This document shows, piece by piece, positions 15,331 through 22,611 of a DNA stretch of 28,384 nucleotides. Below the pieces are notes generated by a model. That model was not told where the DNA came from. It made no database searches and worked only from the letters and a program-made list of their open reading frames with translations. Position 1 is the first letter of the stretch. Every line of letters begins with the position of its first letter. Source of the DNA: Firmicutes bacterium AM31-12AC (GTDB lineage Bacteria; Bacillota; Clostridia; Lachnospirales; Lachnospiraceae); NCBI GenBank assembly GCA_003480425.1, contig QUJA01000033.1, forward strand, positions 1 through 28,384, read 5' to 3'. Made by a program: the position numbers and the translations under genes.

Positions 15331-15384
15331 GTGGGAAATCCCACCTCTTATTGTTATAATACGCTTTTCTATATTATCTGTCAA
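15331..15384 (-). promoter_or_regulatory. Toxin-antitoxin promoter and dyad
   Basis: Minus strand: TTGACA (15379-15384), 17 bases, TATTAT (15356-15361), a near-consensus promoter. A short dyad gtggga-aa-tcccac at 15331-15344 lies between the -10 and the ribosome site, a good autoregulation site. Confidence 0.75.
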
Positions 15385-15419
15385 TCTACTTTTACTTACT
15401 CCTATACTTGAAAGTATTC

Positions 15420-15482
15420 AGTTACTGTGCACTCCGTTCACAGTAACTTAGTCAAACTGCATTCCAAATCACCTTCGGTGAT
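15420..15482. repeat. Pair of hairpins, unassigned
   Basis: Perfect arms agttactgtg/cacagtaact (15420-15448) are followed by atcacc-ttc-ggtgat (15468-15482). No gene lies in this stretch (15385-15532). It may be a small palindromic repeat element of the genome. Confidence 0.4.
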
Positions 15483-15511
15483 GGCATTTTGCCCTGTATG
15501 TCTACGAAAAA

Positions 15512-15540
15512 AGCACCTCTCAGATTAACTGATCAGTGCT
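15512..15540 (-). terminator. Terminator of the decayed MATE gene
   Basis: Stem agcacctctcag/ctgatcagtgct with two bulges and an attaa loop, followed by TTTTTT on the minus strand. It overlaps the stop codon of the MATE relic. Confidence 0.65.
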
Positions 15541-15905
15541 TCTGCTGCGTTTCTACTAAATAAATTTTCTTAATTAGTGCCATTTTTTTACATAGGCTTT
15601 TCCCATATTTCCTAAAAAACAAAATTCCTGTAACTGTTACTGCAATCATATCCGCAAACGGTTCTGCCCAAAAAACAGCTTTCACCTGTCAGGGTAAGAC
15701 GTGAGGCAAAATAAAAATAAGCGGTAACGGCAATATCACCTTTCTTAATAAAGCAAGAAAAATTGAAACTGTCGCATTTCCTAATGCAAGAAATGTATTC
15801 TGACAGGCATATTGCAATCCCATCATCCCTGCTACCGCAAAATATATACGAATCATTTTGATACTATTCATAGTAATCGGATTCACTGGCAAACAAGATA
15901 TATTT
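15533..15905 (-). pseudogene. C-terminal relic of a MATE efflux transporter
   Basis: The frame reads IRIYFAVAGMMGLQYACQNT, FLALGNATVSIFLALLRKVIL, IFILPHVLP, then an in-frame TGA (15689-15691), and continues QVKAVFWAEPFADMIAVTVT..ILFFRKYGKSL to a final stop. These are the last two helices and tail of a MATE family exporter. The first two thirds are missing. It is not derived from the intact MATE gene at 26.3 kb, which has different residues here. Confidence 0.75.
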
Positions 15906-15977
15906 ACCATCTACCAATCCCATGTAACCATCACCCGTGTTAAAACCTTTCATTGCCAATTGCTTTTAACAATACGC

Positions 15978-16006
15978 TTGTTGTTTCTTGATGCTTCAAG
16001 TATAAT
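15978..16006 (+). promoter_or_regulatory. Promoter of the Xre-type gene
   Basis: TTGTTG (15978-15983), 17 bases, TATAAT (16001-16006). The spacer contains a small dyad cttga-tgct-tcaag ending at the -10, possibly an operator. Confidence 0.6.
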
Positions 16007-16093
16007 AAAATCCATAGAGGAAATACACGCACAGCATGTGGACTTAACACCTGATAATCCTCATGTTCGGCGATATACTGGGAGGTTATTCTC

Positions 16094-16609
16094 ATGGGGA
16101 AACAATCTACAAGAGAAAATAAAACAATTTATCAGATTTGCCGGGAAGAAGCCGGTCTTACCAGATCAGAAGCCAGCGAAAAAATGACTGCTGTTTCTGA
16201 TTCTAAAATCGAAAAATTTGAATATGAAATGCAGGAACCTACACCTTACGATATCATTCAAATGGCTGATGCTTATAAGAGACCAGACCTCTGCAATTAT
16301 TATTGCTCACATAAATGTGAAATAGGTCACCGCTATGTTCCAGAGGTAGAAGTAACTGATTTGTCAAATATCATCCTGGAAACCATTGCCGGTCTAAATG
16401 AAATCACCCCTCTTACCGGTCGGCTGATTCAAATAGCCCGTGATGGTAAGATCAGCGACGATGAGATGAGGGATTTTGCTTTTATCAGCAAAAAACTAGA
16501 TGAAATTTCTTTAGCTATAGACTCTTTGAATCTTTGGATAGATAAGACAGCCAGTGAACAGGGCCTCAATTTTGAACTTCTAAATGCAGAAAAAGAAAAA
16601 TTAAAATAA
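16094..16609 (+). CDS. Xre-family DNA-binding protein with an extended C-terminus
   Basis: A 171-residue protein. The N-terminal 60 residues form a helix-turn-helix (YQICREEAGLTRSEASEKMT ... SKIEKFEYEMQEPTPYDIIQMADAYKRPDL), followed by a cysteine-containing turn (CNYYCSHKCEIGH) and about 90 helical residues. The CxxxCxxxC spacing could bind metal, but this is only a suggestion. A GGGAGG site precedes the ATG. It converges on a three-gene operon ending at 16661, with a shared terminator between. I recognise the family but not a specific role. Confidence 0.75.
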   Translation: MGKQSTRENKTIYQICREEAGLTRSEASEKMTAVSDSKIEKFEYEMQEPTPYDIIQMADAYKRPDLCNYYCSHKCEIGHRYVPEVEVTDLSNIILETIAGLNEITPLTGRLIQIARDGKISDDEMRDFAFISKKLDEISLAIDSLNLWIDKTASEQGLNFELLNAEKEKLK

Positions 16610-16624
16610 TCCATAGCGCACAAC

Positions 16625-16654
16625 GGGCAATGAACCATTTCTGATTCATTGCCC
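16625..16654 (+). terminator. Terminator between converging genes
   Basis: Perfect ten-base arms gggcaatgaa/ttcattgccc with a ten-base loop and a TTCTCTTT tail on the plus strand. Confidence 0.8.
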
Positions 16655-16660
16655 TTCTCT

Positions 16661-17076
16661 TTACATACGCTGTAATTGATTGACGATACTTTCCGTTCTT
16701 CGAATAGCTTCTTCTACCTGCCTTTTTGCAGTATTGATTCGATCCTGGACCATCCAGTCCACAACAAATCCATCAAAAAAATAATCCGCAAATGAAAGGA
16801 AATCTCCTGTATCGATATGTAAATCACATGCCATATTTACATCATTTAATTCCCTGCTGAAATTACGAAGATCATACTTTGCCTGTTCCATATTCTGCTT
16901 TGCGTGATCCATTTTAGAATGTTTTAGCATCGTACTGAAAAATCCTCCGCCAAACATATCTACCAGACCCCAGTTTTTGCACTGTTCAGATTTTCTTTTG
17001 CTGTACTAAGACTATTTAAGGCTCTACGTCCAGCTTCAATTGCTTCTCTTTTTTCTTTTTCAATATCATATCCCAT
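16661..17076 (-). pseudogene. Unknown helical protein, frameshifted near its start
   Basis: ATG 17076, behind GAGGTG, opens MGYDIEKEKREAIEAGRRAL then NSLSTAKENLNSAK. Adding one A to a run of five near 16980 joins this to NWGLVDMFGGGFFSTMLKHS and the rest down to 16661, giving about 138 residues. The C-terminal part is helical and charged (MDHAKQNMEQAKYDLRNFSR ... DRINTAKRQVEEAIRRTESI), with one hydrophobic aromatic stretch (FLSFADYFFDGFVVDWMV). Last gene of a small minus-strand operon. I do not recognise a function. As written, only the N-terminal 38 residues, or a protein restarted at 16957, would be made. Confidence 0.7.
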
Positions 17077-17097
17077 AAAAAACACCTCTCTGACTCT

Positions 17098-17313
17098 TTA
17101 TGAATGTGAAGTTACAAGTCCGATAATTCCACCAATGATCAATAACGGAAAAGCTATATACATTAATCCGCCTACCACCATTCCAATTAATATCACTGGA
17201 AAGAAAATAACCGTACAAAGTAATTTCATGATTCCCCAGGATGCTTTTAAGCCAAATATAAAAAATTTTCCAATAAACCAAATCATACAAATAGTAAATA
17301 ATAATGATAACAT
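17098..17313 (-). CDS. Small two-helix membrane protein
   Basis: About 71 residues from ATG 17313, eight bases after AAGGAG; a longer start would bury that site. It is hydrophobic throughout, with two or three membrane segments (LLFTICMIWFIGKFFIF; LLCTVIFFPVILIGMVVGGL; AFPLLIIGGIIGLV). Middle gene of the three-gene operon. Function unknown; it may recruit the soluble helical protein downstream. Confidence 0.65.
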   Translation of the reverse strand: MLSLLFTICMIWFIGKFFIFGLKASWGIMKLLCTVIFFPVILIGMVVGGLMYIAFPLLIIGGIIGLVTSHS

Positions 17314-17326
17314 CTTTTTTCTCCTT

Positions 17327-17479
17327 CTAACACTCATCCAGTTGCGAATGATTCATTTTTTTCTGTTTATCTGATATAAAATCAAATGTATTTTTCACTC
17401 CAAGCTTGTTACTGAATTCCGGATTTTTTTCAATCTTTTCTATTATCCGAATTAATCGTATTCTCTGTGCTGCATTCAT
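17327..17479 (-). CDS. Small unknown protein, first gene of the operon
   Basis: About 50 residues from ATG 17479, with GAGAGGTG six bases before; the longer frame to 17557 has no ribosome site. Basic N-terminus (MNAAQRIRLIRIIEKIEKNP) and ..FDFISDKQKKMNHSQLDEC. No domain recognised. Its stop is 13 bases before the membrane protein start. Confidence 0.6.
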   Translation of the reverse strand: MNAAQRIRLIRIIEKIEKNPEFSNKLGVKNTFDFISDKQKKMNHSQLDEC

Positions 17480-17610
17480 CTGATCACCTCTCGAATATCC
17501 ACCTTTTCTGTTGATATTGTCAGTATAGCAAAATAATTTTTTACAATACACATCCATAGTAAAGAATTAAATCTTTATAATTCCCATTTTTTGAGAAATA
17601 ACACAAAATA

Positions 17611-17642
17611 AGGCCCAAAAGGTCACTTTCCCTTTTGAGCCT
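17611..17642 (-). terminator. Hairpin, probable terminator
   Basis: aggcccaaaagg/ccttttgagcct, twelve-base arms with one mismatch and an eight-base loop; a T-rich tail follows on the minus strand. It could terminate the Fic relic transcript from the right. Confidence 0.55.
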
Positions 17643-17783
17643 ATACACTTTATCAGCTAACGTAATTTGCTAACACCTCCGCACATTTTAACTCAATTTA
17701 TTTCTTTTTAACTCAGTCAATATTAAAAGCAAAGTTTTTAAGTTATTTCTGTTTTCTTATTTTCTCTGTCCTGCTGCTGAAGA

Positions 17784-17806
17784 TTGTCTACACACTGTGT
17801 CGACAA
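17784..17806. repeat. Short dyad ttgtctacaca/tgtgtcgacaa
   Basis: Eleven-base arms with one mismatch around a single base. On the plus strand it is followed by TTTT, but no plus-strand gene precedes it. It lies 22 bases after the Fic relic stop. Confidence 0.4.
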
Positions 17807-17827
17807 TTTTAAGCAAAATCTTATAAA

Positions 17828-18365
17828 TTACATCTTAAATTTATATTTTCCTTTTCCGTGACCGGATACCGGTTCAATAATATCTGCCTTTACCAAATTG
17901 GAAAGAAGTTTTGAGGCACCTGAAGCTTTCAGCTCAAGAAGCTCCATAACTGCACTTCTTCCAAACACCTCATCGAAACCAAACTTTTCAAAAAGTCTAT
18001 GGATATGAATCGTCGTTTTTACCGAGAAATCTCTACCTTTTTCGGAAAGTACACTTTCAATATCCACTTTTCTGTTTCGAATGTCCACTTTTGCACTCTC
18101 AATATCCACTTTTGCATCCCCAATGTCCACTTTTCTTCGTTCAAAAATCCACTTATATGAAGATTTCGATTATGAAGCTCATTTTTCTCGTTCAAAAGCA
18201 GATTTCTGAGAAATGCTTCCAGATACTCTGTTGTTTCGTGAATACCTTTTTGCAGGTTCGTATAGTTTGCACAGACAAGTGCATTTCGGAAATACCACGC
18301 ATTTTCCGCAAATATATCATTGGTTGCAGAAAAGCCCAGTGTACTTAAATATTTGATAAAGAACA
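17828..18365 (-). pseudogene. Fic-family protein, C-terminal relic
   Basis: Two frames together give the C-terminal part of a Fic protein (AMPylating enzyme). One holds FSATNDIFAENAWYFRNALV, CANYTNLQKGIHETTEYLEA and LLLNEKNELHNRNLHISG. After a one-base slip in a T run near 18155 comes a linker of four KVDI repeats, then the winged helix FGRSAVMELLELKASGASKL then NLVKADIIEPVSGHGKGKYKF. The catalytic HxFx(D/E)GNGR box and the N-terminus are gone, replaced by an AbiEii fragment at about 18365. It cannot be an active enzyme. Confidence 0.8.
18060..18140. repeat. 21-base tandem repeats coding for KVDI units
   Basis: The plus-strand word tccactttt recurs at 18063, 18084, 18105 and 18126, a strict 21-base period. 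Each unit codes for a heptad-like KVDIxxx of the Fic linker, so copy number could vary without breaking the frame. Confidence 0.8.
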
Positions 18366-18883
18366 CTACCGTAATGGTCCAATTTCCAATCTTACACAAG
18401 GACGTAAATACTCTGCCTCAAATATCTGCGGATAATAAAAATTAACCACCATCTCATCTTCTGTATCAACCGAAATCCATTCTCCATCCCCCAGCTTTTC
18501 TTTCATTTCTATATTCAACTGGGGATCAATTCCTCTTTATAAAATTTTGCTGCTTTCGAATTAATCTGCTTATTGAACAAATCCTGCTTGGTTTTTGATC
18601 TTTCTTCCCAAGGATTCACCTCGTCATTAATTATTTTTCGCCAGTCCAAAATCAAATCTATATCCTCGGAAAATCTTTCGATAACATGATACGATTTAGA
18701 TAAACTTGTCCCACCTTTGAAAACAAATGCATCCTTATACTTACAATCATGAAACAGATGGTCCAGCATAAAACATACCCAAAAGTCTTTCTCTATTACA
18801 TTAGGCTGCATTCCCATAGAAATTGCAGTGGCTTGAAATAATTCAGTTCCGTCTTTTGTCTGTAATTTAGCAACTTCTTTCAT
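18366..18883 (-). pseudogene. AbiEii-type nucleotidyltransferase toxin, truncated and frameshifted
   Basis: ATG 18883 overlaps the AbiEi stop (TAATG). The first 120 residues hold IEKDFWVCFMLDHLF and the nucleotidyltransferase motif VFKGGTSLSK...FSEDIDLILDW. A one-base loss in a C run near 18523 shifts the frame, and the next frame continues LNIEMKEKLGDGEWISVDTE..VNFYYPQIFEAEYLRPCVRL then a stop at 18366. The C-terminal half of the protein is missing and fused to a Fic relic. In intact AbiE systems AbiEii is the toxin of an abortive-infection (anti-phage) pair. Confidence 0.8.
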
Positions 18884-19364
18884 TATTCAGCACACACCTT
18901 TCTGATTACTATATATATCCATTCGCTTACACCTGTTGCATCCTCTAACATCTTTTTCTTCTCTTCTTTAGGCAATCTATTTCTCAAACTTAAAATAATA
19001 CCATCATCAACACAATCCTTCCCCAATGTCTTTAATGCCTCAACAACCAAAGTGGTTGTCTCAGACATAAATGAGATTTCACGATTTGCACGATGTTTAA
19101 AAGACAGCGTGATATTATCCCATGAAAACTTTCTATATGGCCCGTCATTGATATAGGACCAGACAACAGGAACCTGCGTGGATAGTCCTAATTTATTTAA
19201 TGCTACGTCTCCGCATGGTGCAATGGTCCAGCGAAAACTTCTGGCAATAGCATACGCTACTTTTTCAGGATTAGCCGGAACATATTCCTTTAGTAAATTA
19301 CTATATACAGGCTTTTCATAAACTCCGTCAATGATTCTGCGGATGTTTTTCTCTTCAACCAAGC
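18883..19364 (-). pseudogene. AbiEi-type antitoxin, missing its N-terminus
   Basis: The frame reads VEEKNIRRIIDGVYEKPVYS, VPANPEKVAYAIARSFRWTI, CGDVALNKLGLSTQVPVVWS, and a C-terminal helical part to a stop at 18883. This is the DUF6088/AbiEi antitoxin, normally about 200 residues, whose first 40 residues carry the winged-helix DNA-binding part. The homology stops abruptly at about 19364, where an in-frame stop and foreign DNA begin. Without the helix the antitoxin cannot autoregulate. It is paired with the broken AbiEii downstream. Confidence 0.75.
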
Positions 19365-19680
19365 AAAATGCTTATGGGAAGTCACTAAGGAACAGACTGC
19401 TTATCTGTATCATAGGATTCTAACCTCTGCCGGGTACTCCGCCAGCTCCGTAGAGAAGTATCATTATCATTCTGACTGTCATCGCCATATCAGGGGCAAC
19501 CCGATACTCATAGCCGGAGTTCTCGCTATTCTGAAATACAGAAATCACGGCGTACCTGCTAAAGTGGCTATCATCAGAAATAAAGGCTTAGTGAATGACT
19601 TATTCGATTTTCAAGTGAAAAGGCTTCCGGTTTTGCTATCCGGAATGAACCCCTTCACTCATTTGGACAAAGGTGTATGA
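19365..19680. other. Unassigned coding-like stretch between AbiEi and the mobile element
   Basis: The plus strand stays open for about 100 codons to TGA 19677-19679 (..SSVEKYHYHSDCHRHIRGNP..HGVPAKVAIIRNKGLVNDLF..SGMNPFTHLDKGV) without a start. The minus strand is open from 19587 to 19420 (AFISDDSHFSRYAVISVF then NSENSGYEYRVAPDMA). I cannot tell which frame, if any, was a gene. It probably comes from an insertion that cut abiEi. Confidence 0.35.
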
Positions 19681-19746
19681 AATGCACACCCAAAATCGCT
19701 ACTTTTGAAAAAATTTCTTGAAAAAATTTTTTCTGAACGAAAAAAA

Positions 19747-19784
19747 GCCGCCTATTTTCCTCAAAATTGAGGTCAATAGACGGC
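19747..19784 (-). terminator. Terminator downstream of the integrase
   Basis: gccgcctatt/aatagacggc with an inner cctcaa/ttgagg stem, followed by seven T on the minus strand. A textbook intrinsic terminator, 190 bases after the integrase stop. Confidence 0.8.
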
Positions 19785-19918
19785 GGGTAGAAATATTCAC
19801 AATTTTGGTGTATAATATGAAATCCAGAGAAAAACAAATCGAAATTTGTGGAGAGATTTCCTGAACTTTCCTTATTTTACAGGCTTTTCAGCCCATTAAA
19901 TAGTGAAATGATATGTAT

Positions 19919-19968
19919 TTTCCCTTATTTTTGCCCTTATGCGGAATCCGCAAGGGAAATAAGGGAAA
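19919..19968. repeat. Left-end arm-type repeats of the mobile element
   Basis: ttcccttatttttgccctta (19919-19938) and aagggaaataagggaaa (19952-19968) face each other around tgcggaatccgca, directly after the integrase gene. The aagggaaat word recurs at the right end (28127-28146). These are the likely binding sites for the integrase N-terminal domain, which also form a hairpin. Confidence 0.65.
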
Positions 19969-19975
19969 TTTTTAG

Positions 19976-21271
19976 TTAAGCATTGCTCGCTACTTTATCA
20001 AGAAGTCTTGCGGAATCCCGTTTTGCTTTTCTTGTTGAGTGAGCGTAAATATTCATTGTGGTACTGACATCAGAGTGTCCTAACAGTTCCTGTACATCTT
20101 TCGGTGCAGCTCCATTGGAAAGCAGATTGCTGGTATAAGTGTGACGCAACTGGTGAAAATGGAAATCTTCAAATCCTTCCAGCTTCTTTGCCACTGATCT
20201 GCATACAATGCTGAGTGTACTCGGCAGTTCCAAAGAGCCATCTGGTCGCAGGCAGACAAAGGAGATTTCTTTGTAATCTGTCGGGACTTCCTGTGTTCCG
20301 TCAAGATGATAGTATTCATAATATACCCTGTTTTTCACATGCACTTCTTTGTAGTAATTGCGGTGATATAATTCGCCATACTGCATCCGGTTTTTGAGCT
20401 GTTCTTTTCTGGCAGCTTTCAGTATTTCAGTCAGCGTATCTCCAAAATCAACAATCCTTACTTTTTTCCGTTTCGTTGGTCCGATAATATTTTTGTGTTT
20501 CATGCCGTCGTAGCGGATACTGCGTTTTATGGTCAGGCATTGTTCCTCAAGGTTAATGTCCTGCCATGTAAGACCACAGGTTTCCCCGATACGGAGCCCG
20601 GCATAATACGCAATTTGAATCGGAAGAATAGCAGGTGGATTTTTCTTTTCCAGATATTGGATAAGCCGTTCATAATCCTCATGTGAAATCGGCTGTGTAC
20701 CTTCTTCCACTTCATCATCGGAAAAGAGGTCAACTTCCTCTGCCTGCTTTTTCAGCTTAATATACTGCATCGGATTGAAACTGATTAACTGTTTTGGAAA
20801 TACTGCAAAACGGAATGACTGCTGTAACACTGCGGAAAAAGAATGGATATAATCTTTGCTGTATCCCTTTTTTACTTTCCCGTCTGGAAACTCACCACCG
20901 AATGTAAGCAGATCAAGAAATGCCTGTAAATGTTCGGCAGTAACTGTTTTCAGTTTGCGGTCTGCAATCGGGTGTTTTTTGGTACATCGGATTGCACCAA
21001 GATAATTTTCCACTGTACCGTTGCTGAGTGTCCCAGTTTTCAGTTCTTCTTCTGCCCACATATCCAGAAGTTCCCCTACGGTAAGATTATCTGCCTTTGC
21101 AACAAACTTCTTATCTTCGTAGTCTTCCAGTGCCTTGCGGAGAAGCTTTTCCGTCTCACTTTTACTTTCGGTTCCGGCGTATTCTTTCTGAACCATTTTA
21201 CCGCTTGCATCTTCTACATAGAAACGATAGTACCATTTTTTTCCTTTTTTTCTAACAGATCCTTTTGCCAT
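19976..21271 (-). CDS. int: Tyrosine recombinase (integrase) of the mobile element
   Basis: 431 residues from ATG 21271, ten bases after AAAGGAG; the longer frame would contain that site. Domains in order: an N-terminal arm-binding part (MAKGSVRKKGKKWYYRFYVE, as in Tn916-type Int), a SAM-like core-binding domain (LTVGELLDMWAEEEL ... FLDLLTF), and the catalytic domain with R in AGLRIGETCGLTW, H and R in FHFHQLRHTYTSNLL, H in LLGHSDVSTTMNIY and the nucleophile Y in IYAHST. All catalytic residues are present, so it should be active. Its 3' end abuts the arm repeats of the left end. Expected role: integration and excision of the element by site-specific recombination. Confidence 0.95.
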   Translation of the reverse strand: MAKGSVRKKGKKWYYRFYVEDASGKMVQKEYAGTESKSETEKLLRKALEDYEDKKFVAKADNLTVGELLDMWAEEELKTGTLSNGTVENYLGAIRCTKKHPIADRKLKTVTAEHLQAFLDLLTFGGEFPDGKVKKGYSKDYIHSFSAVLQQSFRFAVFPKQLISFNPMQYIKLKKQAEEVDLFSDDEVEEGTQPISHEDYERLIQYLEKKNPPAILPIQIAYYAGLRIGETCGLTWQDINLEEQCLTIKRSIRYDGMKHKNIIGPTKRKKVRIVDFGDTLTEILKAARKEQLKNRMQYGELYHRNYYKEVHVKNRVYYEYYHLDGTQEVPTDYKEISFVCLRPDGSLELPSTLSIVCRSVAKKLEGFEDFHFHQLRHTYTSNLLSNGAAPKDVQELLGHSDVSTTMNIYAHSTRKAKRDSARLLDKVASNA

Positions 21272-21336
21272 AATCGTATGTCTCCTTTCGATATCAGACA
21301 ATCGGAACTGCTGAAATGCTTCTTGCGTGTAGGCAT

Positions 21337-21356
21337 CTTATGGACAAGTCCATAAG
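21337..21356. other. Short hairpin between xre and int
   Basis: Perfect nine-base arms cttatggac/gtccataag with an aa loop in the 160-base gap between the regulator stop and the integrase start. It may reduce read-through from the regulator into int. Confidence 0.4.
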
Positions 21357-21431
21357 CCAATTCGCCGCTCGTCAAATCTGTAAACAGCTTGACTCGCTTG
21401 CGCTCATTGTATCATAACTCCGATTATCTTA

Positions 21432-22061
21432 CTATACCGATTCAGAATCGTCATACATAACTTCGGATAAAAGATTTGCAAGCCTTTGTTCTGCCGCTTC
21501 CGGTTTCTTTGAATAGAGCCTTACAACATCTGCCATATCATTAAATGCGTTGACAGTATGTGTGATCTCCCTGAGAAACATAATCTCATTATATTCATCT
21601 TTCGATTCAAATCCCATTACTTTGGCAATGTCCGCATCTTTGGTACTGCCTTTGTAATTTTTACAGGCGAACTGAAACGAATCCAGAAACAGTTCATATT
21701 GCTTTAACATTAACAGCAGTAAGTCTTTAGAAAAAGCGTCTTCTGTTTTATTGAGGTCAAGAGGAAACTGTTTGAGAATGTCGCCCATCGCATCACGAAT
21801 CTGCAATTCTTTCTTATCCGTAATATCAGTTTCATATTCATCGGTTTCCCCTTTGAGCCATTCAATCGATACATGAAGTGCTTCCGAAAGACCTTCCAGT
21901 ACCATCTTTTTGGTATTGTCAATCGAACCATTCTCATAACGCAGGATTGTGGAAGCGGTAACTCCCATCTTCTCTGCGACATAAGGCTGTGTCAGATTTA
22001 ATTCCAGACGGCGCTGTTTTGCCCTGCTGCCGATCAGCTTGCGTAGTTCTTTATCTTTCAT
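21432..22061 (-). CDS. Xre/CI-like repressor of the mobile element
   Basis: 209 residues from ATG 22061, behind AAGGAGG; the upstream ATG codons lack a site. The N-terminal helix-turn-helix is GSRAKQRRLELNLTQPYVAE..GVTASTILRYENGSIDNTKK, followed by a helical C-terminal domain without a peptidase motif, so it is not a LexA/CI-type self-cleaving repressor. It is transcribed away from the excisionase-like gene; ATTGCAT-type dyads at both promoters suggest it controls itself and the excision/mobilisation genes. Confidence 0.88.
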   Translation of the reverse strand: MKDKELRKLIGSRAKQRRLELNLTQPYVAEKMGVTASTILRYENGSIDNTKKMVLEGLSEALHVSIEWLKGETDEYETDITDKKELQIRDAMGDILKQFPLDLNKTEDAFSKDLLLLMLKQYELFLDSFQFACKNYKGSTKDADIAKVMGFESKDEYNEIMFLREITHTVNAFNDMADVVRLYSKKPEAAEQRLANLLSEVMYDDSESV

Positions 22062-22092
22062 GCTGATGTGCCTCCTTTTTCGGTATGTCATT

Positions 22093-22218
22093 ACTATACC
22101 ACGCAACAAAATATATTGCAATATGCAATTTTAAGAAAAGCAGCAAAATTTCATAATGCTTGACAAAGCAATATAAACACGCTATACTGACAGCACAAAT
22201 GAAATTGCATAATGCAAT
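22093..22218. promoter_or_regulatory. Divergent promoters with two matching operators
   Basis: Minus strand: TTGCAA (22116-22121), 17 bases, TATAGT (22093-22098) for the Xre gene. Plus strand: TTGACA (22160-22165), 17 bases, TATACT (22183-22188) for the excisionase-like gene. Dyads attgca-ata-tgcaat (22115-22129) and attgcat-a-atgcaat (22204-22218) lie over the first -35 box and just after the second start point: a simple repressor switch. Confidence 0.85.
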
Positions 22219-22236
22219 TCGAAAGGAGGTGGTCAT

Positions 22237-22467
22237 ATGACGCAAAGAAAGATTGCCTTATCTATTGAGGAAGCTGCTGATTATACGGGAATTGGCAGGA
22301 ACACCCTGCGAAAGTTGGTAGAGTGGAAGAAACTTCCGGTATTGAAGGTTGGGAGAAAAGTCCTGATCAAAACGGATATGCTGGAACTTTTTATGGAAGC
22401 CAACGAGGGCAGGGACTTGAGGGATAAGGGAAATGTGAAAGCAGTCACAAGAAACGGTTCAACTTAA
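22237..22467 (+). CDS. xis: Excisionase-like helix-turn-helix protein
   Basis: 76 residues with a MerR/excisionase-type winged helix (LSIEEAADYTGIGRNTLRKLVEWKKLPVLKVGRKVLIKTDMLELF) and a short basic tail. AAAGGAGGTG lies directly before the ATG. As the first plus-strand gene opposite the repressor it probably directs excision together with the integrase; it could alternatively act as an activator of the mobilisation genes. Confidence 0.8.
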   Translation: MTQRKIALSIEEAADYTGIGRNTLRKLVEWKKLPVLKVGRKVLIKTDMLELFMEANEGRDLRDKGNVKAVTRNGST

Positions 22468-22611
22468 AAAAGCGGTTCCCGAAGAAACCGCCAAAGGTTC
22501 TATCAGACCGGAGTCATGATATACCTACACGCAAGCAGATTATACCATGTACTTCGTCTGACAGACAACAGGAAACTTATGTTTGGAAAAAAAGAAAGGA
22601 CGATGATATTT

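Noticed and set aside
18060..18140. Possible CRISPR-like array
   Set aside because: The 21-base period is too short, there are no spacers, and the repeats are in-frame protein repeats of a Fic linker.
19655..19837. 60-codon minus-strand frame downstream of int
   Set aside because: It spans the integrase terminator hairpin and its T run; no ribosome site.
20080..21355. Several frames overlapping the integrase
   Set aside because: All are shadows of the integrase gene, which has every catalytic residue.
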